Shown: positions 1 through 10,274, counted from the stretch's first letter. The stretch is 64,000 nt of DNA from Brachybacterium squillarum M-6-3 (GCF_000225825.1 NZ_AGBX01000007.1:310001-374000); one strand, 5' to 3'. Notes: generated by a model from the sequence alone, not told the origin. Numbers and translations are program-made.

Positions 1-1027
1 AGGGCTCCACCATCGCCTCGTACTCCTCGCCGAGGGACCGGTCCCCGGCGGCGGCGCGGGCCTTCAGCAGCGCCTGGAACTCCCAGGAGTGCGCCCACTT
101 CGTGTAGTAGCGGCGGTAGGAGTCCAGGGTGCGCACCAGCGGCCCGTCCTTGCCCTCCGGGCGCAGGTTCGCATCGACCTGCCACAGGGAGCCCTCGGCG
201 GTGCGGTCCGAGCAGATCCGGGCCAGCTCCCGGGCCAGGGCCGAGCCGACGGTGACCAGCTCTTCCTCGTCGCAGGCGGGACCGTCCTGCCCCTCGGCGG
301 GGGCGACCACGTGCATCACGTCGACGTCGGAGATGTAGTTGAGCTCCTGGGCGCCGGTCTTGCCCATGGCGATGACGCTCCAGCGGACGTGCTCCTGGCC
401 CTCGACGGCGGCGCGTGCCAGGGCCGCGGCGGCGTCGAGGGCGGCGTCGGCGAGGTCGGAGATGGCGCGGGAGACGGCGGGCTGGATCGCGGTGGGCTCG
501 GCGGCGACGACGTCGGCGGCGGCGATCTGCACCAGCCGCGCGTGGTAGGCGATGCGCAGGGCGTCGCGGCCCTCGCGGCCCTCCAGGCCGGCCACCGGCA
601 CGGCCGACTCCGGGTCGGCTCCGACGGCCCGCACCAGGTCGGCCCGCACCTCGACGGCGCTGCGGCGCAGCTCGTCGTCGCCCTGCTGCAGCACCTCCAG
701 GCTCTCGGGGTGCCGGGCGAGGAAGTCGCCGAGGGCCACCGAGGTGCCCAGCAGCCGCACCAGCCGGTGCCCGGGCCCGCCGCGCTCGGCGATCCCGGCG
801 AGGAAGGGGCGCAGCAGGGCGCGCTGCCCCTTCTCCTCGGCGGCCTCGGCCAGGCGCAGCAGCCCCATCAGGGCGTCGTCCCCGTCGGCGGTGGCGCCGA
901 TGGCGGCGGCCGCCCCCTCCCCGAGGTCCGCGAGTGCCGGGTCGTCCAGGAAGCGGCGCACCCGGTCGGTGCGGGTGAAGCCGAGCCGGGCGAGGGCACC
1001 GGTGGTGGTGGCCGGTTCGCGGGACAT
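1..1027 (-). CDS. glnE: Glutamine synthetase adenylyltransferase/deadenylylase, N-terminal part (cut by window edge)
   Basis: GlnE attaches and removes AMP on glutamine synthetase to tune nitrogen assimilation. Only about the first 342 residues are present; the frame is open to base 1, so the C-terminal half lies outside the window. The protein begins MSREPATTTGALARLGF. Near residue 220 it shows the nucleotidyltransferase signature MGKTGAQELNYISDVDVMHV, with the paired Asp residues that bind metal in the first (deadenylylating) domain. The start is the ATG just downstream of glnA, 24 bases after its stop codon. A glnA2-glnE arrangement is also found in Mycobacterium (Rv2222c-Rv2221c), which supports the call. 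Confidence 0.93.
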   Translation of the reverse strand, partial: MSREPATTTGALARLGFTRTDRVRRFLDDPALADLGEGAAAAIGATADGDDALMGLLRLAEAAEEKGQRALLRPFLAGIAERGGPGHRLVRLLGTSVALGDFLARHPESLEVLQQGDDELRRSAVEVRADLVRAVGADPESAVPVAGLEGREGRDALRIAYHARLVQIAAADVVAAEPTAIQPAVSRAISDLADAALDAAAALARAAVEGQEHVRWSVIAMGKTGAQELNYISDVDVMHVVAPAEGQDGPACDEEELVTVGSALARELARICSDRTAEGSLWQVDANLRPEGKDGPLVRTLDSYRRYYTKWAHSWEFQALLKARAAAGDRSLGEEYEAMVEP

Positions 1028-1051
1028 GCTGCTCCTTGCTCGGGGTGGGGC

Positions 1052-2389
1052 TCAGATGCGGCCGAAGGTGGACTCGAGCTCGTAGCGGGTGACCTGTTCG
1101 CGGTACCGGGACCACTCGTTGCGCTTGTCGCGCAGGAAGAACTCGAAGACCTGCTCGCCGAGGGTCTCGGCCATCAGCTCGGAGTGCTCGAAGTTGTCGA
1201 GCGCCCGGAACAGGTCGGTGGGCAGCGGCTCGATGCCCATCGCCTGCCGCTCCCGGTCCGTGAGCTCCCAGACGGCGTCCTCGGCGCCCTCGGGCATGTC
1301 GTAGCCCTCCTCGATGCCCTTCATCCCGGCGGCCAGCAGCACGGCGAAGGCCAGGTAGGGGTTGGTGGCGGAGTCGGTGCCGCGGTACTCGACGCGGGAG
1401 CTGGTGCCCTTGGTGGGCTTGTGGAACGGCACCCGCACCAGGGCGGAGCGGTTGTTGTGGCCCCAGCAGATGTAGCTCGGCGCCTCCTGCGCGCCCCACA
1501 GCCGCTTGTAGGAGTTCACCCACTGGTTGGTGATCGCGCAGTACTCGGGGGCGTGGCGCAGCAGGCCGGCGATGAACTGGCGGCCCATCCGGGACAGGCC
1601 GTACTCGGCGCCCGGCTCGTGGAAGGCGTTCTTGCCGCCCTGGAACAGGGAGAGGTGGGTGTGCATGCCGGAGCCGGGCTCGCCGACCATCGGCTTGGGC
1701 ATGAAGGTGGCCACCTGGTCCAGGCCGAGCGCGACCTCCTTGACCACGGTGCGCAGGGTGATGATGTTGTCGGCAGTGGTCATGGCGTCCGCGTAGCGCA
1801 GGTCGATCTCGTTCTGCCCGGGGCCGTTCTCGTGGTGGGAGTACTCCACCTGGATGTTCATGGCCTCCAGGTGCTCCACGGCGAGGCGGCGGAAGTCCTG
1901 CCCGTTGCCGCGGTGGACGTGGTCGAAGTAGCCGGCCCGGTCGATGGGGCGCAGCGCCTCCCCCACCTGGTAGGGCTCCTGGAACAGGTAGAACTCGATC
2001 TCGGGGTGGACGAACAGCTCCAGGCCCTGGTCTTCGGCGCGGGAGAGCTGGTCGCGCAGCACCCGGCGGGGGTCGGAGGCTGCCGGCTCCCCGTCGGGGG
2101 TGAGGACATCGCACATCATGCGGGCGGTGGCGTTGGAGGTGCCCCGCCAGGCGATCAGCTCGAAGGTGCTGGGGTCCGGCCGCAGCAGCATGTCCGACTC
2201 GTAGCTGCGGGTGAGGCCCTCGATGGTGGATCCGTCGATGCCGATGCCCTCGGTGAAGGCGGTCTCGAGGTCCGCCGGGGAGATCGCGATCGACTTCAGG
2301 GCGCCGACGATGTCGCAGAACCACAGGCGGATGAACCGCACGTCGTGATCGGCGACCTTGCGGATGACGTCGTCATGCAGATGGTCCAT
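1052..2389 (-). CDS. glnA2: Glutamine synthetase, GlnA2 type
   Basis: Type I glutamine synthetase (445 aa): makes glutamine from glutamate, ammonia and ATP in the cytoplasm. The sequence carries the beta-Grasp start (VRFIRLWFCDIVG), the ATP/glutamate site GSGMHTHLSLF and NRSALVRVP, and ends YELESTFGRI. Length and the C-terminal region (GYDMPEGAEDAVW rather than the NLYDLPPEE-type adenylylation loop of GlnA1) suggest the GlnA2 class, so control by the adjacent GlnE is uncertain. An in-frame upstream extension to 2446 overlaps a terminator hairpin. I chose MDHLHDD because homologues start there. A CAGACT sequence seven bases before the ATG could be a -10 box, which would make this mRNA leaderless. 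Confidence 0.93.
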   Translation of the reverse strand: MDHLHDDVIRKVADHDVRFIRLWFCDIVGALKSIAISPADLETAFTEGIGIDGSTIEGLTRSYESDMLLRPDPSTFELIAWRGTSNATARMMCDVLTPDGEPAASDPRRVLRDQLSRAEDQGLELFVHPEIEFYLFQEPYQVGEALRPIDRAGYFDHVHRGNGQDFRRLAVEHLEAMNIQVEYSHHENGPGQNEIDLRYADAMTTADNIITLRTVVKEVALGLDQVATFMPKPMVGEPGSGMHTHLSLFQGGKNAFHEPGAEYGLSRMGRQFIAGLLRHAPEYCAITNQWVNSYKRLWGAQEAPSYICWGHNNRSALVRVPFHKPTKGTSSRVEYRGTDSATNPYLAFAVLLAAGMKGIEEGYDMPEGAEDAVWELTDRERQAMGIEPLPTDLFRALDNFEHSELMAETLGEQVFEFFLRDKRNEWSRYREQVTRYELESTFGRI

Positions 2390-2411
2390 GTCACCAGTCT
2401 GCCGCACGGGA

Positions 2412-2453
2412 CGGGCCCGCGTCCGCCGATGATCCTCGGCGGACACGGGCCCG
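2412..2453. terminator. Hairpin terminator between the lipoprotein gene and glnA2
   Basis: An 18-base stem (2412-2429 with 2436-2453) has one mismatch and a 6-base loop. It lies 29 bases after the lipoprotein stop codon on the minus strand and only 22 bases before the glnA2 start. It probably ends the lipoprotein transcript, and leaves almost no room for a glnA2 leader. Confidence 0.7.
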
Positions 2454-2482
2454 GTCTCCGTGCGTGGCGACCGCGGCGCGGC

Positions 2483-3082
2483 TCACATGGAGCCGTCGAT
2501 GTACCACTGCCCGTCCGGGCCCTGGATCATGTCCAGCGGGAAGTCGCTGCCCAGGAAGGTGATGGCGACGGTGCCGTCGCCGTTGTCGGCGGCCTCGATG
2601 TCGTCGACGGACAGGGAGTCGAAGGTGCCGGGCTCGACATTGCCCATGTTGCCGGCCATTCCCTCGGCGCAGCCCTCGACGAAGGCGCCCTCGGCCGGTT
2701 CGCCGGTGTTCGGGTCCAGCACGTAGCCGCAGGTGGCCTCGTGATCGCCGTCGTCGGCGACCTGCAGGAACTCCAGGAAGCGCTCCTCGGCTGCAGTCAG
2801 GTCCTCCTCGGTCAGCTCGGTCGCGGCCTCGTCCCCTTCTTCGGCGGCGGAATCCTCCTCGGTCGCGGTGTCCTCCTCCGCCCCGGTGTCCTCCTCCGCC
2901 GCGGTGTCCTCTTCGGTTGCCTCGTCCTCGGCTGCGGCCTCCTCGGTAGTGGCCGTGTCCTCGCCGGAGTCCCCCGACTCGGCGTCGCTCGACCCGCCGC
3001 ACGCGGCGGCCCCGAGGGCCAGCGCCACCGCCCCCAGGGTGACGGCGGAACGACGGACGGTCCTGCGCATGATCGACGTCAT
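2483..3082 (-). CDS. Secreted lipoprotein with an acidic low-complexity linker
   Basis: Lipoprotein of 199 aa with unknown function. The N-terminus has MRRTVRRSA, a hydrophobic stretch and the lipobox LGAAAC (Cys about residue 28), so it should be lipid-anchored on the outer face of the membrane. Residues about 30-90 are almost only E, D, T and A in short repeats such as EEDTAAEEDTGAEEDTATEE. A compact C-terminal domain with two cysteines (TCGYVLD and VEGCAEG) follows, resembling small actinobacterial lipoproteins of the DUF4878/NTF2-like kind, but I cannot assign a family firmly. An AGGAAAGG ribosome site sits about nine bases before the ATG. The gene is monocistronic, facing away from panB. 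Confidence 0.75.
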   Translation of the reverse strand: MTSIMRRTVRRSAVTLGAVALALGAAACGGSSDAESGDSGEDTATTEEAAAEDEATEEDTAAEEDTGAEEDTATEEDSAAEEGDEAATELTEEDLTAAEERFLEFLQVADDGDHEATCGYVLDPNTGEPAEGAFVEGCAEGMAGNMGNVEPGTFDSLSVDDIEAADNGDGTVAITFLGSDFPLDMIQGPDGQWYIDGSM

Positions 3083-3281
3083 GGTGAATCCCTTTCCTCA
3101 TGGCCGGGCGGGATGACCCGGACCCCTGCGCCCACAGTGCCATGCAGGTCACACCCGGACTCCCCCATTCCGGACACTCCCAGATCACGGTTCGCGCACG
3201 ATCGGCGCGGCCCCCGGATGGACCACAATGGACGGGCACCGTCCGCCGTCGCGGACGCCCCGCCGATCGAAGGAGAGCCCC

Positions 3282-4100
3282 GTGACCACCACCCCGGGAA
3301 CCGGACCCGCGAAGGTGCGACTGCGCCACCTGCAGGACGCCAAGGACCGCGGCCGACCCTTCTCGATGCTCACCGCGTACGACCAGTTCTCCGCCCAGGC
3401 CTTCGAGGCCGCCGGGATCGAGGTGCTGCTGGTGGGCGACTCGGTCGGCACCACGGTGCTGGGCCACACCAGCACCACGGCGACCACCCACCAGGACATG
3501 CTCACCTTCACCGGTGCCGTCGCCCGCTCCGTGCGCCGCCCCCTGATCGTCGCCGACCTCGCCTTCGGCACCTACGAGACCGGTCCCGCCGACGCGGTGC
3601 GCCACGGCGTGGAGCTGGTGCGCGCCGGCGCCGAGGTCGTGAAGCTGGAGGGCGGCCAGGCGGTGCTGCCTCAGGTGCGCGCCCTGGTGGATGCCGGCAT
3701 CCCCGTGATGGGACACCTGGGCTTCACCCCGCAGTCGGTGAACTCGCTGTCCGGGCACCGCGTGCAGGGCCGCGACGCCGCGGGCGCCGACCAGCTCGCC
3801 GAAAACGCCGTCGCCCTCGCCGAGGCAGGGGTCTCCGCGATGGTGCTGGAGCTGATGCCCGCCGCCGCTGCCGCCCGCATCACCGAGGTGGTGCCGGTGC
3901 CGACCATCGGCATCGGCGCGGGCCCGGACTGCGACGGCCAGGTGCTGGTGTGGCAGGACATGGCGGGGATGTCGGGCTTCGAGGGGAAGTTCGTCAAGGC
4001 CTTCGCGCATCTGCGTCGCGACCTGCAGCACGCCGCCGAGGCCTACCGCGCCGAGGTGGAGGGCCGCCAGTACCCCGGCCCCGAGCACTCCTTCGACTGA
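3282..4100 (+). CDS. panB: 3-methyl-2-oxobutanoate hydroxymethyltransferase
   Basis: First committed enzyme of pantothenate/coenzyme A synthesis: transfers a hydroxymethyl group from 5,10-methylene-tetrahydrofolate to 2-oxoisovalerate. The protein is 272 aa, the usual length, and shows the PanB signature LLVGDSVG (Asp about residue 53, metal site), the THQDM motif, VADLAFGTYE, VKLEGG, MGHLGFTPQSV and IGIGAG. The start is the GTG at 3282, eight bases after an AAGGAG ribosome site; an in-frame ATG 54 bases upstream lacks one and precedes the conserved region. No panC or panD lies beside it. Confidence 0.95.
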   Translation: MTTTPGTGPAKVRLRHLQDAKDRGRPFSMLTAYDQFSAQAFEAAGIEVLLVGDSVGTTVLGHTSTTATTHQDMLTFTGAVARSVRRPLIVADLAFGTYETGPADAVRHGVELVRAGAEVVKLEGGQAVLPQVRALVDAGIPVMGHLGFTPQSVNSLSGHRVQGRDAAGADQLAENAVALAEAGVSAMVLELMPAAAAARITEVVPVPTIGIGAGPDCDGQVLVWQDMAGMSGFEGKFVKAFAHLRRDLQHAAEAYRAEVEGRQYPGPEHSFD

Positions 4101-4117
4101 GACTCGACCTGCACCAC

Positions 4118-4154
4118 GGCGCCCCCGGCCTCCCCACGGGAGGACGGGGGCGCC
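4118..4154. terminator. Bidirectional hairpin between panB and the SPOR-like gene
   Basis: Two stacked stems form here: an outer 10-base arm pair (4118-4127 with 4145-4154) and an inner six-base pair. The structure lies between the 3' ends of panB (plus) and the small minus-strand gene, so it can end transcription from both sides. Confidence 0.7.
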
Positions 4155-4174
4155 GCCGCGTCAGCAGGGGGCGC

Positions 4175-4357
4175 TCAGCCCTCCCACTCCTGGGACTCCT
4201 GCTCCCACTCCTCATTGCGCGCCGCGGCCTTGGCCAGCGCGTGCTCGGCCTCCTCGCGGGTGGCGTAGGGGCCCATCAGCTCGGAGCCGGGCGACTGACG
4301 GCCCTCCTCCACGCTCTTGGTGTTCAGGTTGTAGTAGTACTCGACACGTCCGCTCAC
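4175..4357 (-). CDS. Small SPOR-like protein next to map
   Basis: A 60-aa protein beginning [19 protein letters not shown] and containing [25 protein letters not shown]. The [13 protein letters not shown] pattern resembles the core of a SPOR domain, a peptidoglycan-binding fold, but here without any signal peptide or membrane segment. Proteins of this size occur divergent from the type I methionine aminopeptidase gene in many actinobacteria and are sometimes mis-annotated as part of that enzyme. The GTG start has a GGAAGGAG ribosome site; the upstream in-frame ATG does not. Its function is unknown. Confidence 0.8.
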   Translation of the reverse strand: MSGRVEYYYNLNTKSVEEGRQSPGSELMGPYATREEAEHALAKAAARNEEWEQESQEWEG

Positions 4358-4389
4358 GGTGAGCTCCTTCCGTCGTCGGTGAGACACTG

Positions 4390-5283
4390 ATGGGTATGAC
4401 TGTAGAGCAGGAGTGGATCCGTCCCGAGGGCCGTGCCGTGCTGGTGCCCGGCACCCTCTCCCCCCACCGTGAGGTGCCCGGCCGCATCGAGCGGCCCGAG
4501 TACGTCGGCAAGGACGAGGCCGTCTCCGACTCCGGTCCCTACGTGCAGACCCCCGACGTGATCGCGCGGGTGCGCGAGGCCTCCCGCGTGGCGACGCTGG
4601 CCCTGCAGGCCGCCGGCGAGGCCACGAAGCCGGGAGTCACCACCGACGAGATCGACGCCGTGGTGCACCAGGTGCTCATCGAGCACGGCGCCTACCCCTC
4701 CACGCTCGGCTACCTGGGCTACCCGAAGTCCTGCTGCACCAGCCTGAACGAGGTCATCTGCCACGGCATTCCGGACTCCACGGTGATGCAGGAGGGAGAC
4801 ATCCTCAACGTCGACGTCACCGCGTTCCTGGGCGGCGTGCACGGCGACACCAACGCCACCTTCTTCGTCGGCGAGGTCGACCCGCGCGTCGAGGAGCTGG
4901 TCTCCCGCACCGAGGAGGCGATGCTGCGCGGCGTGCGCGCCGCCAAGCCCGGCCGCCAGGTCAACGTGATCGGCCGCGTGATCGAGAAGTACGTGGGCCG
5001 CTTCGGCTACGAGTCGGTGCGCGACTACACCGGGCACGGCGTCGCCGAGGGCTTCCACAACGGCCTGGTGATCCCCCACTACGACTCGGCGCCGATGTTC
5101 GAGGACGTCATCGAGGAGGGCTGGACCTTCACCATCGAGCCGATGGTGACGCTCGGCTCCCAGGAGTGGGAGATGTGGGACGACGGCTGGACCGTGGTCA
5201 CCAAGGACCGTTCCTTCACCGCCCAGTTCGAGCACACGATGCTGATGACCGCCGGGGGCGCGGAGCTGCTGACCGTCGTCTGA
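4390..5283 (+). CDS. map: Methionine aminopeptidase, type I
   Basis: Removes the initiator methionine from nascent proteins after deformylation. The protein is 297 aa with the five metal ligands visible: Asp in LNVDVTAF, Asp in [10 protein letters not shown], His in YTGHGV, Glu in FTIEPMVTL and Glu in FEHTML. The roughly 40-residue N-terminal extension before the catalytic core (from [14 protein letters not shown]) matches the actinobacterial form. Two in-frame ATGs exist, at 4390 and 4396. There is no ribosome site, and a GACACT sequence at 4383-4388 could be a -10 box, so a leaderless start at 4396 is possible. The gene is divergent from the SPOR-like gene, 32 bases away. Confidence 0.94.
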   Translation: MGMTVEQEWIRPEGRAVLVPGTLSPHREVPGRIERPEYVGKDEAVSDSGPYVQTPDVIARVREASRVATLALQAAGEATKPGVTTDEIDAVVHQVLIEHGAYPSTLGYLGYPKSCCTSLNEVICHGIPDSTVMQEGDILNVDVTAFLGGVHGDTNATFFVGEVDPRVEELVSRTEEAMLRGVRAAKPGRQVNVIGRVIEKYVGRFGYESVRDYTGHGVAEGFHNGLVIPHYDSAPMFEDVIEEGWTFTIEPMVTLGSQEWEMWDDGWTVVTKDRSFTAQFEHTMLMTAGGAELLTVV

Positions 5284-5410
5284 TCCCTGCGCGGACCCGT
5301 CGTCCGCGCAGGTCCGTCCGGTCCCCGTCCATTGTCTGCCACACTGTGGGCCACGGCGGCACCATCGGCGGTCCGCCCCGAACCCGGCGTCCCGGGACGA
5401 GGACCATCTG

Positions 5411-6226
5411 GTGAGCACGAAGAAGCGCACAACGGCATTCGGTATCGACATCGGCGGCTCCGGCATCAAGGGCGCCCCCGTGGACCTCAAGAAGGGGGAG
5501 CTGGTGGCGGACCGCCTGCGCATCCCCACCCCGCAGCCCTCCACCCCGGACGCCGTCGCGGACACGGTGGCCGAACTGATCGCCTCCTTCGACCTCGAGG
5601 CGGACATGCCGATCGGCGTGACCTTCCCGGCCGTGATCCAGCACGGCGTCGCCAAGACCGCGGCGAACGTCGACGACGCCTGGATCGGCACCGACGCGGA
5701 CTCCCTGTTCACCAAGCGCACCGGCCATGACGTGTTCGTGGTCAACGACGCCGACGCCGCGGGCATCGCGGAGGTCGACTTCGGGGCCGGGAAGAAGCGC
5801 GACGGCGTGGTGCTGGTGACGACGCTGGGCACCGGCGTGGGCTCCGCGCTGTTCGTGGACGGCCGCCTGGTGCCCAACACCGAGCTGGGCCACGTGTTCC
5901 TGGACAGCGCCGAGGCCCGCGAGTACGCGGACGCCGAGAAATACATGGCGGAGTCGGCGCGCGAGCGCGAAGACCTGGACTGGGAGACCTGGGCGGCGCG
6001 CCTGCAGGAGTACTACTCCCACATCGAGTTCCTGTTCAGCCCCGACCTGATCATCGTCGGCGGCGGCGTCTCCAAGAAGCACAAGAAGTACCTGCCGCTG
6101 CTGGACCTGCGCACCGAGATCGTCGCCGCGGAGCTGCGCAACGAGGCCGGCATCATCGGCGCCGCCTCGCTCGCCCGGCGCGCGGAGAAGGCGGCCGCGA
6201 AGGCCGCGAAGAAGCACAAGGACTGA
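5411..6226 (+). CDS. ppgK: Polyphosphate glucokinase
   Basis: Phosphorylates glucose with polyphosphate or ATP, feeding glycolysis; the strictly polyphosphate-using family is typical of actinobacteria. The 271-aa ROK-fold protein shows the phosphate loop [13 protein letters not shown] near residue 10, [15 protein letters not shown], and [11 protein letters not shown] followed by NTELGH. The tail is lysine and alanine rich ([17 protein letters not shown]). The start is a GTG with a weak GAGGA element upstream. The gene stands alone between map and the RNase P RNA gene. Confidence 0.93.
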   Translation: MSTKKRTTAFGIDIGGSGIKGAPVDLKKGELVADRLRIPTPQPSTPDAVADTVAELIASFDLEADMPIGVTFPAVIQHGVAKTAANVDDAWIGTDADSLFTKRTGHDVFVVNDADAAGIAEVDFGAGKKRDGVVLVTTLGTGVGSALFVDGRLVPNTELGHVFLDSAEAREYADAEKYMAESAREREDLDWETWAARLQEYYSHIEFLFSPDLIIVGGGVSKKHKKYLPLLDLRTEIVAAELRNEAGIIGAASLARRAEKAAAKAAKKHKD

Positions 6227-6271
6227 CCCGGCGGACGCCTGCGACGCCGTCGACGTCTCCGCCCACGTGCG

Positions 6272-6319
6272 GACGAGGAACGGGCCCGACCACCGCGGTG
6301 GTCGGGCCCGTTCCTCGTC
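6272..6319. terminator. 48-bp perfect palindrome between ppgK and rnpB
   Basis: Bases 6272-6295 and 6296-6319 are exact reverse complements, with no loop beyond the central CCGCGG. It lies between the 3' end of ppgK (plus) and the 3' end of the RNase P RNA (minus), so it serves as a shared terminator. There is no T-tract on either side, as is common in actinobacteria. Confidence 0.8.
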
Positions 6320-6321
6320 GA

Positions 6322-6691
6322 GGGGACCAGCCGACCTGTAAGCCGGGTTCTGTTCTCGACAGTCATCCATCTCGGATCGCCGTTGCCGACGACCTCCAGC
6401 GGTCCACCCGGGGACTCGGGCTGGCACCCTCTGACGTCCCCTGTCCGACCTTGCTCCCGGTGGGGTTTACCGTGCCGGTCCCGTCACCGGGACCGCGGTG
6501 GTCTCTTACACCACCCTTTCACCCTTACCGCCCGCACCCGCAGGTGAGGGAGGCGGTCTGCTCTCTGTGGCACTGTCCCGCGGATCGCTCCGGGTGGGTG
6601 TTACCCACCACCGTGCCAGGTGGAGCCCGGACTTTCCTCGACCCCTGCCCTGACGGGCGGGGACGCGACTGTCCGGCCGACTGGTCCGCGG
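6322..6691 (-). ncRNA. rnpB: RNase P RNA, bacterial class A
   Basis: Catalytic RNA of ribonuclease P, which trims the 5' leader of tRNA precursors. Read on the minus strand, the universal core GAGGAAAGTCCGGGCTCC occurs near 6623-6643, the conserved ACAGAGAGCAGACCGCC segment follows, and the 3' side contains the ACAGAACCCGGCTTACAGG block near 6336-6358. The ends were set by the P1 helix: GGACCAGTCGGCC at the 5' end pairs with GGTCGGCTGGTCC at the 3' end. Exact ends are uncertain by several bases. Confidence 0.95.
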
Positions 6692-6794
6692 ACGATCCTA
6701 CCGGGGCGGCGGCTCTGCTCGACGTGCGGAAGCTCTCGCCCGCTCCCGGCCGCCGGGGCGGCGCGGCCGGGCCGGCGCCCCGGACAATGGGAGG

Positions 6795-7562
6795 GTGCTG
6801 ATCCTGCTGCCGCCCTCCGAGACCAAGACCCGTCCTGCCGCGAGCGTGCCGAGCGGGACGGACGCCGCGCCGGGCGCCCTGGAGGCGCCGCGGGCCACGA
6901 TGGCGCGGGCGGCGGTCGCCACCGCGCAGGGGCGTGGCGCGGCCGAACGGCTCGGGGTGCCGGCCTCGGCGCCGGAGCTGGTGGAGCGGATGGCAGCGAT
7001 CGGCGAAGAGCCGGTGGCGCCGGCCCTGGAGGTCTACTCGGGCGTGCTGTACGAGCAGCTCGGCGACGCCCGGCCCTCGGCGGACCGCCGGGTGATGGTG
7101 CAGAGCGCCCTGTTCGGCCTGGTCGACGCGGGCCACGAGCACATCCCCGCCTACCGGGTCTCCGCCTCCTCGCAGATGCATCGCCTGGGCAAGGCCGGCT
7201 CGTGGTGGCGACCGCGGCTGAAGCCCCTGGCGGCGGAGCTGCTCGCGGAGGTCGCCGACTCCCCCTCCCCGCTGGTGCTGGACTGCCGCTCCGGCTCGTA
7301 CCGCACGATGATGCCGCTGCGCTCCACCGCCGACGTCCGGGTGCTGGAGGTGTCCCCGGTGCAGGAGAGGTCGGGCCGACGCAGCGTCATCTCCCACGAC
7401 GCGAAGCGCTACCGGGGCTGGGCCACCCGGGTGCTACTGGAGGACACCCGCGCCCTGCCGGACGCCGAGGCGCTGGCGGAGCTGCTGGCCGCCGCGGCGG
7501 GCGGGACGCTGGGCGTGGAGCTGGACGGGGACCGGCTGGTGCTGGTCGACCGGGTCGACTGA
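6795..7562 (+). CDS. yaaA: YaaA family (DUF328) protein
   Basis: Member of the YaaA/UPF0246 family, linked in E. coli to lowering free iron during peroxide stress. The 255-aa protein starts MLILLPPSETKT, the family hallmark, and contains LEVYSGVLYEQL, FGLVDAGHEHIPAYRVSA and VLDCRSGSYRTMMP, all family positions. The GTG start at 6795 has GGGAGG directly against it, too close for a normal ribosome site, while ACAATG about six bases further up could be a -10 box, so leaderless translation is plausible. It is convergent with the Nif3-like gene. Confidence 0.88.
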   Translation: MLILLPPSETKTRPAASVPSGTDAAPGALEAPRATMARAAVATAQGRGAAERLGVPASAPELVERMAAIGEEPVAPALEVYSGVLYEQLGDARPSADRRVMVQSALFGLVDAGHEHIPAYRVSASSQMHRLGKAGSWWRPRLKPLAAELLAEVADSPSPLVLDCRSGSYRTMMPLRSTADVRVLEVSPVQERSGRRSVISHDAKRYRGWATRVLLEDTRALPDAEALAELLAAAAGGTLGVELDGDRLVLVDRVD

Positions 7563-7565
7563 GCA

Positions 7566-7597
7566 GCTCGGGCCCCGATACCGTTCGGGCCCCGAGC
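7566..7597. terminator. Hairpin between convergent yaaA and the Nif3-like gene
   Basis: A 12-base stem with one mismatch (7566-7577 with 7586-7597) and an 8-base loop lies between the two convergent 3' ends. Confidence 0.55.
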
Positions 7598-7625
7598 CGG
7601 ACGCGCCTCCTGACCGGAACAGATC

Positions 7626-8474
7626 TCAGCCGGCGCGGCCGGTCCAGGGATCGGTGACGGGCACGATCTCGACGTCGAGGCCCGGCAGGGTCTCGGCGAG
7701 CAGATCCTGGGCCAGCGGCAGCCACAGCGCCTCGCTCGCCGCATGGGCCACGTCGAGCAGGGCCGGCACGGCGGCGGCATCGGCGGCCGCCTCCACGTGC
7801 TCGAGCGCGGGATGGTGGCGCAGGTCCGAGGTGAGGTAGGCGTCCACGCCTGCGGCCGTCGCGGCCTCCAGGAAGGAGTCCCCGGCGCCGGGGCAGACGG
7901 CCAGCGTCCGCACGGGCCGCTCCGGGTCCCCGGTGTGGGCGACACCGCGCGCGGAGCCGGGGGCGAGGCGGGCGACGGTCGCGGCGAGCTCGGCGACTGT
8001 GGTGGCGACGGGCAGCTCCCCGATCGCGCCGAGACCGAACAGCTCCGAGCCGTGCGCGGCGGTGGCGGGTTCCCGCGGCGGGACCAGGGGGCGCGCCGAG
8101 CGCAGGTCGAGGGCGCGGATCCAGGCGCCGACGGTGCCGCTGCTGGAGCGGTCCACGTTGGTGTGCCCGCACCACAGGCCGATGCCGTGACGCAGCAGGG
8201 TGGTGACCACGGCGCCCTTGCCCTCGTCGGCCGGCAGGAAGCTCGCGCCGCGCATCAGCAGCGGATGGTGGGTGACCACGAGCTGGGCGCCGCTCCGGAC
8301 GGCCCGGCGGGCGACGTCCACCGTCGGGTCCACGGCCAGCAGCACCTGGGTCACCTCGGCGTCACGCTCCCCCAGCACCAGGCCGGCACGGTCCCAGTCC
8401 TCCGCCCAGGCCAGCGGGTAGGCGCCCTCGAGGACGGCGAGGACGTCGGCGAGGGTGCTGCTCGGGCCGCTCAT
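7626..8474 (-). CDS. Nif3-like dinuclear metal centre protein
   Basis: Nif3/YbgI family protein (282 aa) that binds two metals. Its biochemical role is still debated: a GTP cyclohydrolase-like fold, sometimes annotated as such. Family motifs are WDRAGLVLG near the start, the metal site VVTHHPLLMRG, GLWCGHTNVD, VCPGAGDSFL, and AYLTSDLRHHPALE. The start is the ATG at 8474, which overlaps the sufU stop as ATGA, so translation is coupled to sufU. The longer reading frame into sufU is a shadow. Sitting last in an Fe-S cluster assembly operon fits a metal-related role. Confidence 0.9.
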   Translation of the reverse strand: MSGPSSTLADVLAVLEGAYPLAWAEDWDRAGLVLGERDAEVTQVLLAVDPTVDVARRAVRSGAQLVVTHHPLLMRGASFLPADEGKGAVVTTLLRHGIGLWCGHTNVDRSSSGTVGAWIRALDLRSARPLVPPREPATAAHGSELFGLGAIGELPVATTVAELAATVARLAPGSARGVAHTGDPERPVRTLAVCPGAGDSFLEAATAAGVDAYLTSDLRHHPALEHVEAAADAAAVPALLDVAHAASEALWLPLAQDLLAETLPGLDVEIVPVTDPWTGRAG

Positions 8475-8929
8475 CGCTCCCCCAGCACGCGGGTCTCCAG
8501 CAGCGCCGCCTGGTAGGCCTTCCAGGACATCAGGACGCACTTGACCCGGTTGGGGAACTTCGCGGCGCCGGTGAGGGCGACGGCGTCGCCGATGACGTCC
8601 TCGTCGCCGGTCTCCTTGCCGCGGGCGTGCATCACCTGCTCCATGTGGGCAGCGATCGGCTCGATCTCGGCGACGGTGCGCCCGATCAGCAGGTCCGCCA
8701 TGATCGAGGCGGACGCACGGCTCATGGCGCAGCCGGTGGCGTCGTAGGACAGGTCGGCCACGCGGGCCTGTTCCCCCTCGCCCTCGAGCTGCAGGCGCAG
8801 CGTGATCTCGTCGCCGCAGGTGGGGTTCACGTGGTGCACCTCGGCGGCGAAGGGCTCACGCAGCCCCGCGTGCAGGGGTCGCTTGTCGTGCTCGAAGACG
8901 ATGTCGGTGTACAGGGAGGTCAGGTCCAT
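8471..8929 (-). CDS. sufU: SUF system zinc-dependent sulfur acceptor SufU
   Basis: Partner of SufS in iron-sulfur cluster assembly; accepts persulfide sulfur. The 152-aa protein has the three zinc/sulfur cysteines of the family: NPTCGDEI (about residue 36), ATGCAMSRAS, and NRVKCVLMSW near the C-terminus. The start is ATG, eight bases after the sufS stop. Its stop overlaps the next gene as ATGA. Upstream in-frame sequence belongs to the sufS antiframe and is not coding. Confidence 0.94.
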   Translation of the reverse strand: MDLTSLYTDIVFEHDKRPLHAGLREPFAAEVHHVNPTCGDEITLRLQLEGEGEQARVADLSYDATGCAMSRASASIMADLLIGRTVAEIEPIAAHMEQVMHARGKETGDEDVIGDAVALTGAAKFPNRVKCVLMSWKAYQAALLETRVLGER

Positions 8930-8937
8930 GGCACTCC

Positions 8938-10257
<1,320 letters not shown>

Positions 10258-10268
10258 TCAGGCATCCC

Positions 10269-10274
10269 AGTATA
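10269..10274 (-). promoter_or_regulatory. Candidate -10 box of the suf operon
   Basis: On the minus strand this reads TATACT, an almost perfect -10 hexamer, about 50 bases before the sufS start and within the only AT-rich patch of the divergent intergenic region. I see no clear -35 box. Confidence 0.4.

Noticed and set aside
89-4390. A 1433-codon open frame on the plus strand
   Set aside because: It is antisense to glnE, glnA2 and the lipoprotein gene and reads through panB in a wrong frame; Gly, Ala, Val, Arg and His runs are typical of a GC-rich shadow frame.
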